NCBI GenBank assembly: GCA_013177895.1
Contig: JABLXV010000013.1
Coordinates: forward strand, 1-55,857
Origin: Brevinematales bacterium
GTDB taxonomy: Bacteria > Spirochaetota > Brevinematia > Brevinematales > GWF1-51-8
Reading direction: 5' to 3'
Length of the DNA: 55,857 bases
Positions 8,105 through 14,930 of the stretch are shown piece by piece (the first letter of the stretch is position 1; each line of letters opens with the position of its first letter). Made by a program: the position numbers and the translations under genes. Below the pieces are notes generated by a model. That model saw only the letters and a list, made by a program, of their open reading frames with translations. It was not told where the DNA came from and searched no databases.

Positions 8105-8656
8105 TTAAACCCCCTTCTTGAAGGAGCGGATGATATTATAGGACGGTCCCGACGGCGAAAGTTTGCTCTGGAACAAATGAAATCCGTCGGGAATAAAACC
8201 CCCGAACGTCTTCCGCGGAAACTCTTTGAAAAAATTTAATAATTTAGAACCGATTTTCCCTTTTATTCGCGCGATTGTCAAATGGGGCTTGAAACTTTTT
8301 TCCTCGGGAGGAATACCGAACGAACGGCAAATATCCTCGATCCTGCTTTGAATTTCGACAAGTTCGGGATTAGACTTTAACCCGATCCATAAAATTCTCG
8401 CGCCTGGAAGGTCGGGAAAGCCGCCGATACCCTCGGTTTTTATCCGCGTCGGTTTCCATTTCAGTCCGGCAAGTTCCGCCGAGATGGATTCCGCATCGTC
8501 TTCCTCGATATCCCCGAGGAATTTCAGGGTAATATGGATATTCGCCGCAGGCACATAATTGATTCCGTCGATTTGATGTTTCCCGCATTCGCCGATATAC
8601 TGCGCGATATCTTCCATAATTAGCTCCGGAAGATTGATCGCGATAAACGCGCGCAT
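8105..8656 (-). CDS. thpR: RNA 2',3'-cyclic phosphodiesterase (2'-5' RNA ligase family)
   Basis: A 183-residue 2H-phosphoesterase of the LigT/ThpR family. The two catalytic HxT motifs are visible as HITLKFLG (about residue 43) and HLTIARIKG (about 125). The N-terminus MRAFIAINLPE is typical, so the ATG at 8656 is preferred over a GTG two codons upstream. ThpR hydrolyses 2',3'-cyclic phosphate RNA ends and can join tRNA halves in vitro. It lies 13 nt downstream of corC in the same operon. Confidence 0.9.
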   Translation of the reverse strand: MRAFIAINLPELIMEDIAQYIGECGKHQIDGINYVPAANIHITLKFLGDIEEDDAESISAELAGLKWKPTRIKTEGIGGFPDLPGARILWIGLKSNPELVEIQSRIEDICRSFGIPPEEKSFKPHLTIARIKGKIGSKLLNFFKEFPRKTFGGFIPDGFHLFQSKLSPSGPSYNIIRSFKKGV

Positions 8657-8669
8657 AACCACCCCGAAT

Positions 8670-9389
8670 TTATAGCTTTTTAATCGTGATCTTTTTTATC
8701 CTGCTGCCCTCGGCGCTATGGATGTGGAACAGGTAATTCCCGTACTCGAAACTCTCGCCCGCCTTGGGGACATACCCGAACCAGTCGATAACAAATCCGC
8801 CTATCGTGTCGTATTCCTCGGAATGGATCCGCGTCTTGAATACCTTGTTGAATTCCTCTATACTCATCCTCGGAATGATCGACGTTTCTTTATCGGATAT
8901 AACCGTATAAAAACTTGCTTCCTCTTTATCGAATTCGTCGTTTATTTCGCCGACAATCTCTTCGAGGATATCCTCCAATGTGACAATTCCCAGCATCGCG
9001 CCGTACTCGTTGACGACGATGGCCATATGGATATGGGTATTTTTAAATTTCGTGAGGAGCTCGCCGGATTTTTTATTCTCCGAGACAAAAAGGGGCTTCT
9101 TCAGTATCCTGGATATGTCGAAGTCCTTCTGCGAATCGGAAGTCAGCACATTGAGAAGGCTCTTTGAGTAGAGCACGCCGACAATATTGTCGATCTTCTC
9201 GGAATAGACGGGGAAGCGGGAATGGCCGTCCTTGATGATGACATCGAGGATTTCCCTGAACGGCGACGCAATATTAATCAGCGCTACTGAGGATCGGGGT
9301 ATCATGATCTCCGAGACCTCGATTTTCGATAGCTCGGATATGATAAGCTTACGGCTGATTTTCCCGTTTCGACTGTTTGATTCTTCCAT
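8670..9389 (-). CDS. corC: CorC/HlyC-type CBS-domain protein
   Basis: A 239-residue protein with two CBS domains (about 30-145) and a C-terminal CorC/HlyC transporter-associated domain (about 160-239). Diagnostic motifs are SEIMIPRSSV at the start of CBS1, DGHSRFPVYSE, VVNEYGAMLGIVT and EDILEEIVGEI. There is no DUF21 membrane domain, so it matches the soluble CorC type linked to magnesium/cobalt efflux and ion homeostasis. It is the first gene of the operon, with a promoter at 9430-9458. Confidence 0.9.
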   Translation of the reverse strand: MEESNSRNGKISRKLIISELSKIEVSEIMIPRSSVALINIASPFREILDVIIKDGHSRFPVYSEKIDNIVGVLYSKSLLNVLTSDSQKDFDISRILKKPLFVSENKKSGELLTKFKNTHIHMAIVVNEYGAMLGIVTLEDILEEIVGEINDEFDKEEASFYTVISDKETSIIPRMSIEEFNKVFKTRIHSEEYDTIGGFVIDWFGYVPKAGESFEYGNYLFHIHSAEGSRIKKITIKKL

Positions 9390-9429
9390 AAATTACGGAA
9401 TGCCCTCCGTGTACTTTTCTCGTAAAAAC

Positions 9430-9458
9430 ATTATAAGTTATCGGGAGACTTTCGTCAA
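9430..9458 (-). promoter_or_regulatory. sigma70-type promoter of the corC-thpR-GHKL-surE operon
   Basis: On the minus strand TTGACG (9458-9453), a 17-bp spacer and TATAAT (9435-9430), about 40 nt before the corC start. Structured element copy A ends 30 nt upstream. Confidence 0.85.
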
Positions 9459-9488
9459 AAGCAGGCGGGTTTTCCGGGTAGTATTTAT

Positions 9489-9603
9489 GGGCACTTCTAA
9501 TAATCCTCTTTTCACCATTAAGGTAACTCAAAAAAAGAGGACAAGGAAGTGACCATTGGGCGTGTTTTAAAGATACATCATTATTAATGTTAAAAATGTT
9601 ACT
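9489..9603 (-). repeat. Two-copy structured element, copy A
   Basis: On the minus strand, about 69 bp of this segment match the plus-strand segment 45292-45361 with three or four differences. Beyond that the sequences diverge, yet both keep nested complementary arms: GGTCACTTC with GAAGTG(C/A)CC, and CCTCTTTT with GAAAAGAGG. Copy A lies 30 nt upstream of the corC promoter. The function is unknown: it could be a small RNA, a cis-regulatory hairpin or a miniature mobile element. Confidence 0.7.
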
Positions 9604-9620
9604 TGTTATTAGAACCGCCC

Positions 9621-10796
9621 TTATTTAAAATCCGTACCGAATATGAATACCAGCCCGAGACTGCTATGCGGGAAGTCGAAACTCTCATTACCCGATTTCG
9701 ATGTCCACGAGAAGGAGTAAATCACCCCGATATCGAGGAAAGACATGACATTAAACGTCGCCGTCAGGGTGGGCTCGACGATTACGAATATCCCTGTCGA
9801 TGCGGTTCTATATACGGTCTCGCTGAAATTCGTGCTTTGGACGATAGTAAAATCGTCGATGCTGTATCCGCCGATTCCGATGAGCGCGGACGCCTGGAGG
9901 CGGAGGAAACTGAATAAGCCGAGATTGAATGTCGCGGTGACCCCGCAGTTCCATGCGGTAAAAGCATACTGCTTGCTCGGATTGTTCATAGGAAGCCATG
10001 CGCCCGCCCCGAAACCGAACCCGAAGAACGGCGACGGGAGGAATTCTATCCTGAAACCCAGATCGATCATATTCCCTGAAATCCCGTAGGGATCGAGCTT
10101 AATCGGGTCGAGTCCGTACCGCGCGAAGATACTCCCGTCGAAACCGAAGAATCCCGGTTTATGGGTATCCGGGTTCTGCGGGGGTTCGGGAGATTTCTGA
10201 ATGGGAGCGTCGGTATTCTGAGCGCCCTGAAAGCCCTTGACGATATCGCCGCTCATTTTAGTAATGTTTGTTCCGAATGTCTGATCGATGGCGTTTTGGA
10301 TGAACTGGAACGGGTTTTCCTCGATTTTCGCGGGGGCAGAGTCGCCCGCGGTCAGGGATTTAACCAGACGCTTGACTCCGTCGGAAAGCCCGTCCTCCGA
10401 CGGCACTTCGATAGAATCCGCTTTCTCTATGAGCCCGGTCTGCGCGTCGACAATCTTCGCGCTGATCGAGAAGGTGTTGCCCATCTTGGAGACCGAGCCG
10501 ATCATCAGTTTATCGGCGGCGAGGATTTTCCCGAGCTTTTCGGCGAAATCGCCCCCGGTAAGCCCGGCAAGCTGGAGCTTCTGTTCCTCGATAATACTTT
10601 TCATCTTCGTGCGCTCGACCACCTGATACTGTCCGCTTTTTACCATCTCGATACTCATCTTCTCGGAGATGATATCCGCGATATCGGCGTCCACTTTCTT
10701 AGGCTCGAAGTCCAGCACCGCGATCACGGGCTGCGCGAAGGATAATACGGGAAGCACGAATACAATCAATCCCGCGAATAACCATAATATCTTCAT
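9621..10796 (-). CDS. Exported CsgG-like domain protein with C-terminal beta-barrel-like region
   Basis: A 391-residue protein with a signal peptide (cleavage near FAQ, about residue 22). Residues 23-140 resemble the CsgG/TolB N-terminal-like domain that recurs in spirochaetal exported proteins: IAVLDFEPK, ADIISEKMSIEMVKSG, QVVERTKMKSIIEEQK, GKILAADKLMIGSVSK. A Pro-rich linker follows at about 195-215. The remainder is rich in aromatic, alternating strands (for example GFGFGAGAWLP and the C-terminal SSLGLVFIFGTDFK), as in a small outer-membrane barrel ending in an aromatic-rich strand. GAGGAG precedes the ATG and a good promoter lies upstream. An envelope location is likely; the role is unknown. 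Confidence 0.7.
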   Translation of the reverse strand: MKILWLFAGLIVFVLPVLSFAQPVIAVLDFEPKKVDADIADIISEKMSIEMVKSGQYQVVERTKMKSIIEEQKLQLAGLTGGDFAEKLGKILAADKLMIGSVSKMGNTFSISAKIVDAQTGLIEKADSIEVPSEDGLSDGVKRLVKSLTAGDSAPAKIEENPFQFIQNAIDQTFGTNITKMSGDIVKGFQGAQNTDAPIQKSPEPPQNPDTHKPGFFGFDGSIFARYGLDPIKLDPYGISGNMIDLGFRIEFLPSPFFGFGFGAGAWLPMNNPSKQYAFTAWNCGVTATFNLGLFSFLRLQASALIGIGGYSIDDFTIVQSTNFSETVYRTASTGIFVIVEPTLTATFNVMSFLDIGVIYSFSWTSKSGNESFDFPHSSLGLVFIFGTDFK

Positions 10797-10825
10797 ACCC
10801 GTACTCCTCGATGTTTGTCGGCAAT

Positions 10826-10854
10826 ATTATAGAACGGGTTACATAAATATGCAA
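10826..10854 (-). promoter_or_regulatory. sigma70-type promoter of the CsgG-like gene
   Basis: Minus strand TTGCAT (10854-10849), 17-bp spacer, TATAAT (10831-10826), about 30 nt before the start. Confidence 0.8.
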
Positions 10855-10912
10855 AACCCCTCGGGTATGAAACAATCTCCGTCGTTGAAAATGTTACCTA
10901 TGAAATAAAGGT

Positions 10913-12070
10913 TTATTTCTCCACAAAGTTCAGGTACTCGAATTTGACCGCGCCGGGGACTTTCAATTGCTTAGTCTTTCCGTTCTTCACATCGTAGATA
11001 CCGATGCATTCCGGGTCGTTCTCCGAGGGATAGGAGAAATCCGCATCCGGGTCGACTCTCGCGCCGTATAAAAGATACTTCCCGTCAGCGGAAACCGCGT
11101 ACAGTCCGAGGGTGTTCTCGATCAGGAGCTCCGTTTCCATCGTCTCCATATCGAGGACATAGATATCGGAGAGCTCGTCCGAACCTTTATTCGGCGCGTC
11201 GCGGAAATAGACCACATTATTGACTTTGTCATAGAGCATCGGGGGAAGAGGATACGCGCTGTATTTTCCCTCCGACATCGAAAAATCGAAGATATTTTTC
11301 GTTTTCTTGGTGTTGATATCCACCGCGCAGAGAGTGAATTTTTTAATAAAGTCCTTCATATCCTGAAACTCATAGTAGAGGACCGTATCTCCGAAGAATG
11401 CCAATTCCTTGTCGAGTATCTTCTTGGAGCTGATTATCTTGATCGGGTCTTTTTCCTGGAACGCGACATAAATCGAACCGTTCCCGGAATCGCCGTATAT
11501 GAATGCCACACGCTTCTCATCGTCGGCCATAGCGGTGCCGATGATCATATCGCTTCCTTTACCCTTGAACATTTTCGGCCAGAAGTTATTGAAGTACTTC
11601 GTATACTTCTTCTTCTCGATATCGTAAGTATTAATCGAGGTTACGTACATGAACAGACCGAAACTGTATAATTTTGTACCGTCCTTCGAGAAAAACGGCT
11701 TATGCTCGAACTTGCCCCAATCTGATCCCGCGGCGATAAATCCTTCGAGGCCGGTCTTGACGTTGCCGTATGCGCAGAAATGACCCTTCTTCTTGAAGTT
11801 CAGTTCGCCGACACCCTCGTAGGAGGTCAGGATCGCGAAATTACCGGTGCCCGCATCGGAAGCTACCTCGATCTCCGATGGGTATTTCGCGTGGAAATCG
11901 GTGACCAGTACGGTCGTCTTTTTAATATTCAAATCCTTGATATAACCTATCTCGTCCTTGTTCGCGCCGTAATGCGAGGAACTGACAAAATAAAACACAT
12001 CGGGCATAGCGCCCCAGCCCGTCTGGCTGATTACCATTCCGATAGTCATTAACAGAATTGCGAATTTCAT
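10913..12070 (-). CDS. Exported protein, probable TolB-like beta-propeller
   Basis: A 385-residue protein starting MKFAILLMTIGMV with a signal peptide ending near GWGA. The ATG at 12070 is chosen because GGGAGG lies seven nt upstream and a promoter sits just before it; a longer frame to 12148 would start inside untranscribed DNA. The body repeats short blade-like units such as KPFFSKDGTKLYSFG, YAVSADGKYLLYG and IYVLDMETMETELL, as in TolB/WD40-type propellers that bind peptides or ligands in the periplasm. The fold is inferred from pattern only. Transcribed as a single gene between two promoters. Confidence 0.6.
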   Translation of the reverse strand: MKFAILLMTIGMVISQTGWGAMPDVFYFVSSSHYGANKDEIGYIKDLNIKKTTVLVTDFHAKYPSEIEVASDAGTGNFAILTSYEGVGELNFKKKGHFCAYGNVKTGLEGFIAAGSDWGKFEHKPFFSKDGTKLYSFGLFMYVTSINTYDIEKKKYTKYFNNFWPKMFKGKGSDMIIGTAMADDEKRVAFIYGDSGNGSIYVAFQEKDPIKIISSKKILDKELAFFGDTVLYYEFQDMKDFIKKFTLCAVDINTKKTKNIFDFSMSEGKYSAYPLPPMLYDKVNNVVYFRDAPNKGSDELSDIYVLDMETMETELLIENTLGLYAVSADGKYLLYGARVDPDADFSYPSENDPECIGIYDVKNGKTKQLKVPGAVKFEYLNFVEK

Positions 12071-12095
12071 ACGAGCCTCCCTTTCAGTTTGACAA

Positions 12096-12124
12096 ATTAT
12101 AACACTATTTATCAGGATATTCAA
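12096..12124 (-). promoter_or_regulatory. sigma70-type promoter of the propeller-like gene
   Basis: Minus strand TTGAAT (12124-12119), 17-bp spacer, perfect TATAAT (12101-12096). Confidence 0.85.
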
Positions 12125-12170
12125 ATCGCGGTGAAACCGGATAAACATTTTCTTTTATGCAAATCCGTAC

Positions 12171-12176
12171 TATAAT
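12171..12176 (+). promoter_or_regulatory. -10 box of the DUF58/VWA operon
   Basis: Perfect TATAAT 18 nt before the ATG at 12194. No convincing -35 box is visible (TTTTCT at 12148-12153), so an activator may be needed. Confidence 0.5.
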
Positions 12177-12193
12177 ACTGTAAAGGAAAATGT

Positions 12194-13027
12194 ATGTACC
12201 TAGAAAAAGAAGCGATCGATTTTTTCCGGCGGTACGATCTGGAACTTCCCGCGACCGCGAACCGTCACGGCGACGATCCGTCGCGTATCCTCGGCCGGAA
12301 CCTCGAATTCGAGCAGTATAACCTCTATTATCCCGGCGACGATATCCGCGATATCGACTGGAAGGTCTACGGCCGCACCGATAAACTGTTCGTTAAAAAG
12401 TACGGCAGCGACATATCCGCCAACGTCCGTATCATTATCGATAACAGCGCGTCGATGGGATACCGCGGCAAGCTCGAGACCGCGAAACGGATTTCGGCGA
12501 TTCTCGCGTATCTCCTGCAGTCCCGGAAGGCCGGGGTGTGGCTCTCCACCGTGAATAACGCTTACCGCGATTTGGGCAGGCTGACGCTCGGCACGCTTGA
12601 GGAGACCCTCGGCCGGATAACACCGTCGGAGAGCACCTCGCTCCGCGACATCCCGCCCGCCGGGAATAAGGCCGTGTTTCTCATCAGCGACCTGTGGGTG
12701 ACCGGTCTGGAACCGCGCTTCCTCACCGAAAACCGGGTGCATGTCATCCATCTCCTGACCCCCGAAGAACTGGAGCTCCGCCTGCACGGGAACCTCGAGA
12801 TGATCGATATGGAGACAGATAAACGGCTCCAGATTATCCCTTCGACAATCCGCGAGCTTTACCGCGAGAAGCTCCGGGAACGTACCGACGGATTCCGCGC
12901 TGCGCTCTCCGAGGCCTTCCTGCTCTACGATATATTCTCCACCGAAGTGGTCTACTACGCCAGCCTGAAACGTTTCCTCGACAGGCTCGCGGTGATTCTC
13001 CGCAGGGGGAAACGATGGCATTCCTGA
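12194..13027 (+). CDS. DUF58 domain protein
   Basis: A 277-residue soluble DUF58 protein with a von Willebrand factor A-like core. The DUF58 signature appears as YYPGDDIRDIDWKVYGRTD followed by LFVKKY, and the metal-site motif as IIDNSASMGY (DxSxS, about residues 87-91). Such proteins usually work with a MoxR AAA+ ATPase and membrane VWA proteins in envelope or complex maturation. The next gene overlaps by 13 bp and is a BatA-like VWA membrane protein, but no MoxR gene is present in the window. Confidence 0.88.
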   Translation: MYLEKEAIDFFRRYDLELPATANRHGDDPSRILGRNLEFEQYNLYYPGDDIRDIDWKVYGRTDKLFVKKYGSDISANVRIIIDNSASMGYRGKLETAKRISAILAYLLQSRKAGVWLSTVNNAYRDLGRLTLGTLEETLGRITPSESTSLRDIPPAGNKAVFLISDLWVTGLEPRFLTENRVHVIHLLTPEELELRLHGNLEMIDMETDKRLQIIPSTIRELYREKLRERTDGFRAALSEAFLLYDIFSTEVVYYASLKRFLDRLAVILRRGKRWHS

Positions 13028-14664
13028 ACACGTTCTTCTTATACTTTATCCCGCTTGCGGCGATCCCGCTGATTATTTCCCTGATATTCAATATGAACCG
13101 GAAAAGGGAGCAGTTCCCGTCGCTCGACTTTATCCTGAATATCCTGAAGCGTGAGCTGTCCGATAAACGGATACGAATGCGGATCAGGCAGGTTCTGCGG
13201 ATGCTCGTGTTCCTCTGCGCGATACTGGCGTTCGCGGCCCCGGTACTTTCGCACGGCGGGGGCGAGGCCGGATGGACGGTGATCGCGGACAACAGCGCGA
13301 GCATGTCCCGTTTCGATATAGGCAAGATCATCGCCGGGCTGAAGGGTCAGTACCGGATCGATAAGATATTCTACGGCGGCCAGCCGATGACGCAGGAATC
13401 GTTATCCGAGGGCGGGTACTCCTACGGCGCGGAGACCGATTTCGGGGCGGCGGTCGCGGCGGCGCTCGCGGGAAATCCCGCCCGGAACATCATCCTGATT
13501 TCCGACGCGCAGAAATCCTCCATCCCGAAGGAATTCCGTCTGCCCGCCGGAGTGGAAAACGTCAAGTTCGTGCTGCCGGGCGACACCAACCGGAATCTTT
13601 ATATCGCCGAGGCGTCGGTATATCCGATGGTCGGGCTGCCCGGCGTCAAGTCGGTCATCACGGTCAAGATTGGCGGGGAAATCCATCCCGGCGACCGGGT
13701 GAAAATTCTCGTCTCCGGCAAGGAGATCGCGTCAGAGGAAGCCAAGCCCGTGATACAGCTCACCCGTTTCATCGAGGGCAACGGCGCGCAGTTCGGCGAG
13801 GTGGTGCTCGAGGGCGACGGGTTTACGCCGGACAATCACCATTACTTCCCGCTGATATCGGCGGGAGTCCCGGCGGTTTATACCGACATCAAATCCCCGG
13901 CACTCGCGCGCGTGCTGTCGGCGCTATTCCCCAAGTATTATATGACCCAGAGCTTTCAGAACTCCGACGTAATTATCGCGGGGACGCTTCCCAAGCCGGT
14001 GACGGACAAGCCCGTCCTGCTGTTCTGCGAAAACTCCGACACGTTCGGGCGGGTGATGGAACGCGATCTCAAGATATTCTGCCAGTTCTCGAAGAAGGAT
14101 GTGACGGGCGATATCCAGTCCGTGTACGGGGTGCTGAATATGATCAAGGCGTTCCGGGTGGAGACCGCGTTCGAGAATATCGCCGCGCCCGTGATCGCGA
14201 AGGCCGGGGATACGCCGTTGGCATACCGGGTGAAAAATTACTACCTGTTTAATTTTTCCATCTCCGCCAACGAGGACAGCCTCTCTTCGTCGGTGTTTCT
14301 CCTTCTGCTCTGCAACGAGATATTTATGGAGTATTATTCCGGGCGGTATATCCTCGACACGGAATCCGTCGCGAAGGCGGGGGTGTATTACGATCTGCAG
14401 GGGAATATCGTGACGCCGGTAAAGCCGGGGGTTTACCGCGAGAAGGAGACCGGGAAGTTCGCCGTGAAGAATCTGGGATCGGAGTCGCTGTTCGAATTCT
14501 ATACCCCCGATGAGATCAAGGCGAAAATATCCGTCCCGTCGGAAGTATTGGAGTACGATACCGGTTCGGATGGGCTGAAATCCTTCCGGTGGGAATTTGC
14601 CCTGCCGCTGATGGCGCTCGCGCTGTTATTGATACTGGTCGAGACAGTGTGGGTGAAGGGGTAA
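13015..14664 (+). CDS. BatA-like membrane protein with VWA-like domain
   Basis: A 549-residue protein with two N-terminal membrane helices (about 6-24 and 60-78), the BatA-type layout, and a C-terminal membrane helix (about 525-545). Between the first pair is a basic cytoplasmic loop with KRELSDKRIRMRIRQVLR. The VWA-like domain follows with ADNSASMSRF (DxSxS) at about 92. The rest is a large extracytoplasmic region. It overlaps the DUF58 gene by 13 bp, so the two are coupled. The partner ATPase must be encoded elsewhere. Confidence 0.75.
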   Translation: MAFLNTFFLYFIPLAAIPLIISLIFNMNRKREQFPSLDFILNILKRELSDKRIRMRIRQVLRMLVFLCAILAFAAPVLSHGGGEAGWTVIADNSASMSRFDIGKIIAGLKGQYRIDKIFYGGQPMTQESLSEGGYSYGAETDFGAAVAAALAGNPARNIILISDAQKSSIPKEFRLPAGVENVKFVLPGDTNRNLYIAEASVYPMVGLPGVKSVITVKIGGEIHPGDRVKILVSGKEIASEEAKPVIQLTRFIEGNGAQFGEVVLEGDGFTPDNHHYFPLISAGVPAVYTDIKSPALARVLSALFPKYYMTQSFQNSDVIIAGTLPKPVTDKPVLLFCENSDTFGRVMERDLKIFCQFSKKDVTGDIQSVYGVLNMIKAFRVETAFENIAAPVIAKAGDTPLAYRVKNYYLFNFSISANEDSLSSSVFLLLLCNEIFMEYYSGRYILDTESVAKAGVYYDLQGNIVTPVKPGVYREKETGKFAVKNLGSESLFEFYTPDEIKAKISVPSEVLEYDTGSDGLKSFRWEFALPLMALALLLILVETVWVKG

Positions 14665-14668
14665 TTCC

Positions 14669-14863
14669 GGGCTTGATGATGAACAAAGAAATTCAATCAT
14701 TTTCTGTCACTGCGATACCCCGCGCCGCAATATTTTTTGATACGCGGGGCGAAGCAGTCTATTTTATTCCTTAGATGGTATTAAAATGGATTGCTTCTAC
14801 CGCGCTTCAATAAGTTTTGTAACGCGGCATCGCAATGACAAAAACTGTTAGTCAACACGCCCT
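14669..14863. repeat. Palindromic intergenic repeat, full copy 2
   Basis: About 195 bp related to copy 1 at 5101-5306. The right half (from AGATTGCTTC-like sequence at about 14792 through CGCGGCATCGCAATGACA) is nearly identical to copy 1. The left half carries GTCACTGCGA and an extra hairpin CCCCGCG...CGCGGGG. The ends read GGGCTTGATGATGAAC and GTCAACACGCCC. It lies between two co-directional genes and just upstream of a promoter. Confidence 0.8.
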
Positions 14864-14897
14864 ACGGGGAAAATCCGGGAATAATAGAAAGTTTCGA

Positions 14898-14925
14898 TTG
14901 ACATATCATTTCACTGATATACAAT
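14898..14925 (+). promoter_or_regulatory. sigma70-type promoter at the start of the E-set/PP2C gene
   Basis: TTGACA (14898-14903), 16-bp spacer, TACAAT (14920-14925). The -10 box ends only 5 nt before the ATG at 14931, so the mRNA would be leaderless or nearly so. Confidence 0.7.
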
Positions 14926-14930
14926 GATGA

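Noticed and set aside
12071-12148. N-terminal extension of the propeller-like protein
   Set aside because: The extension contains the promoter and a GGGAGG site that serve the ATG at 12070, where a signal peptide begins.
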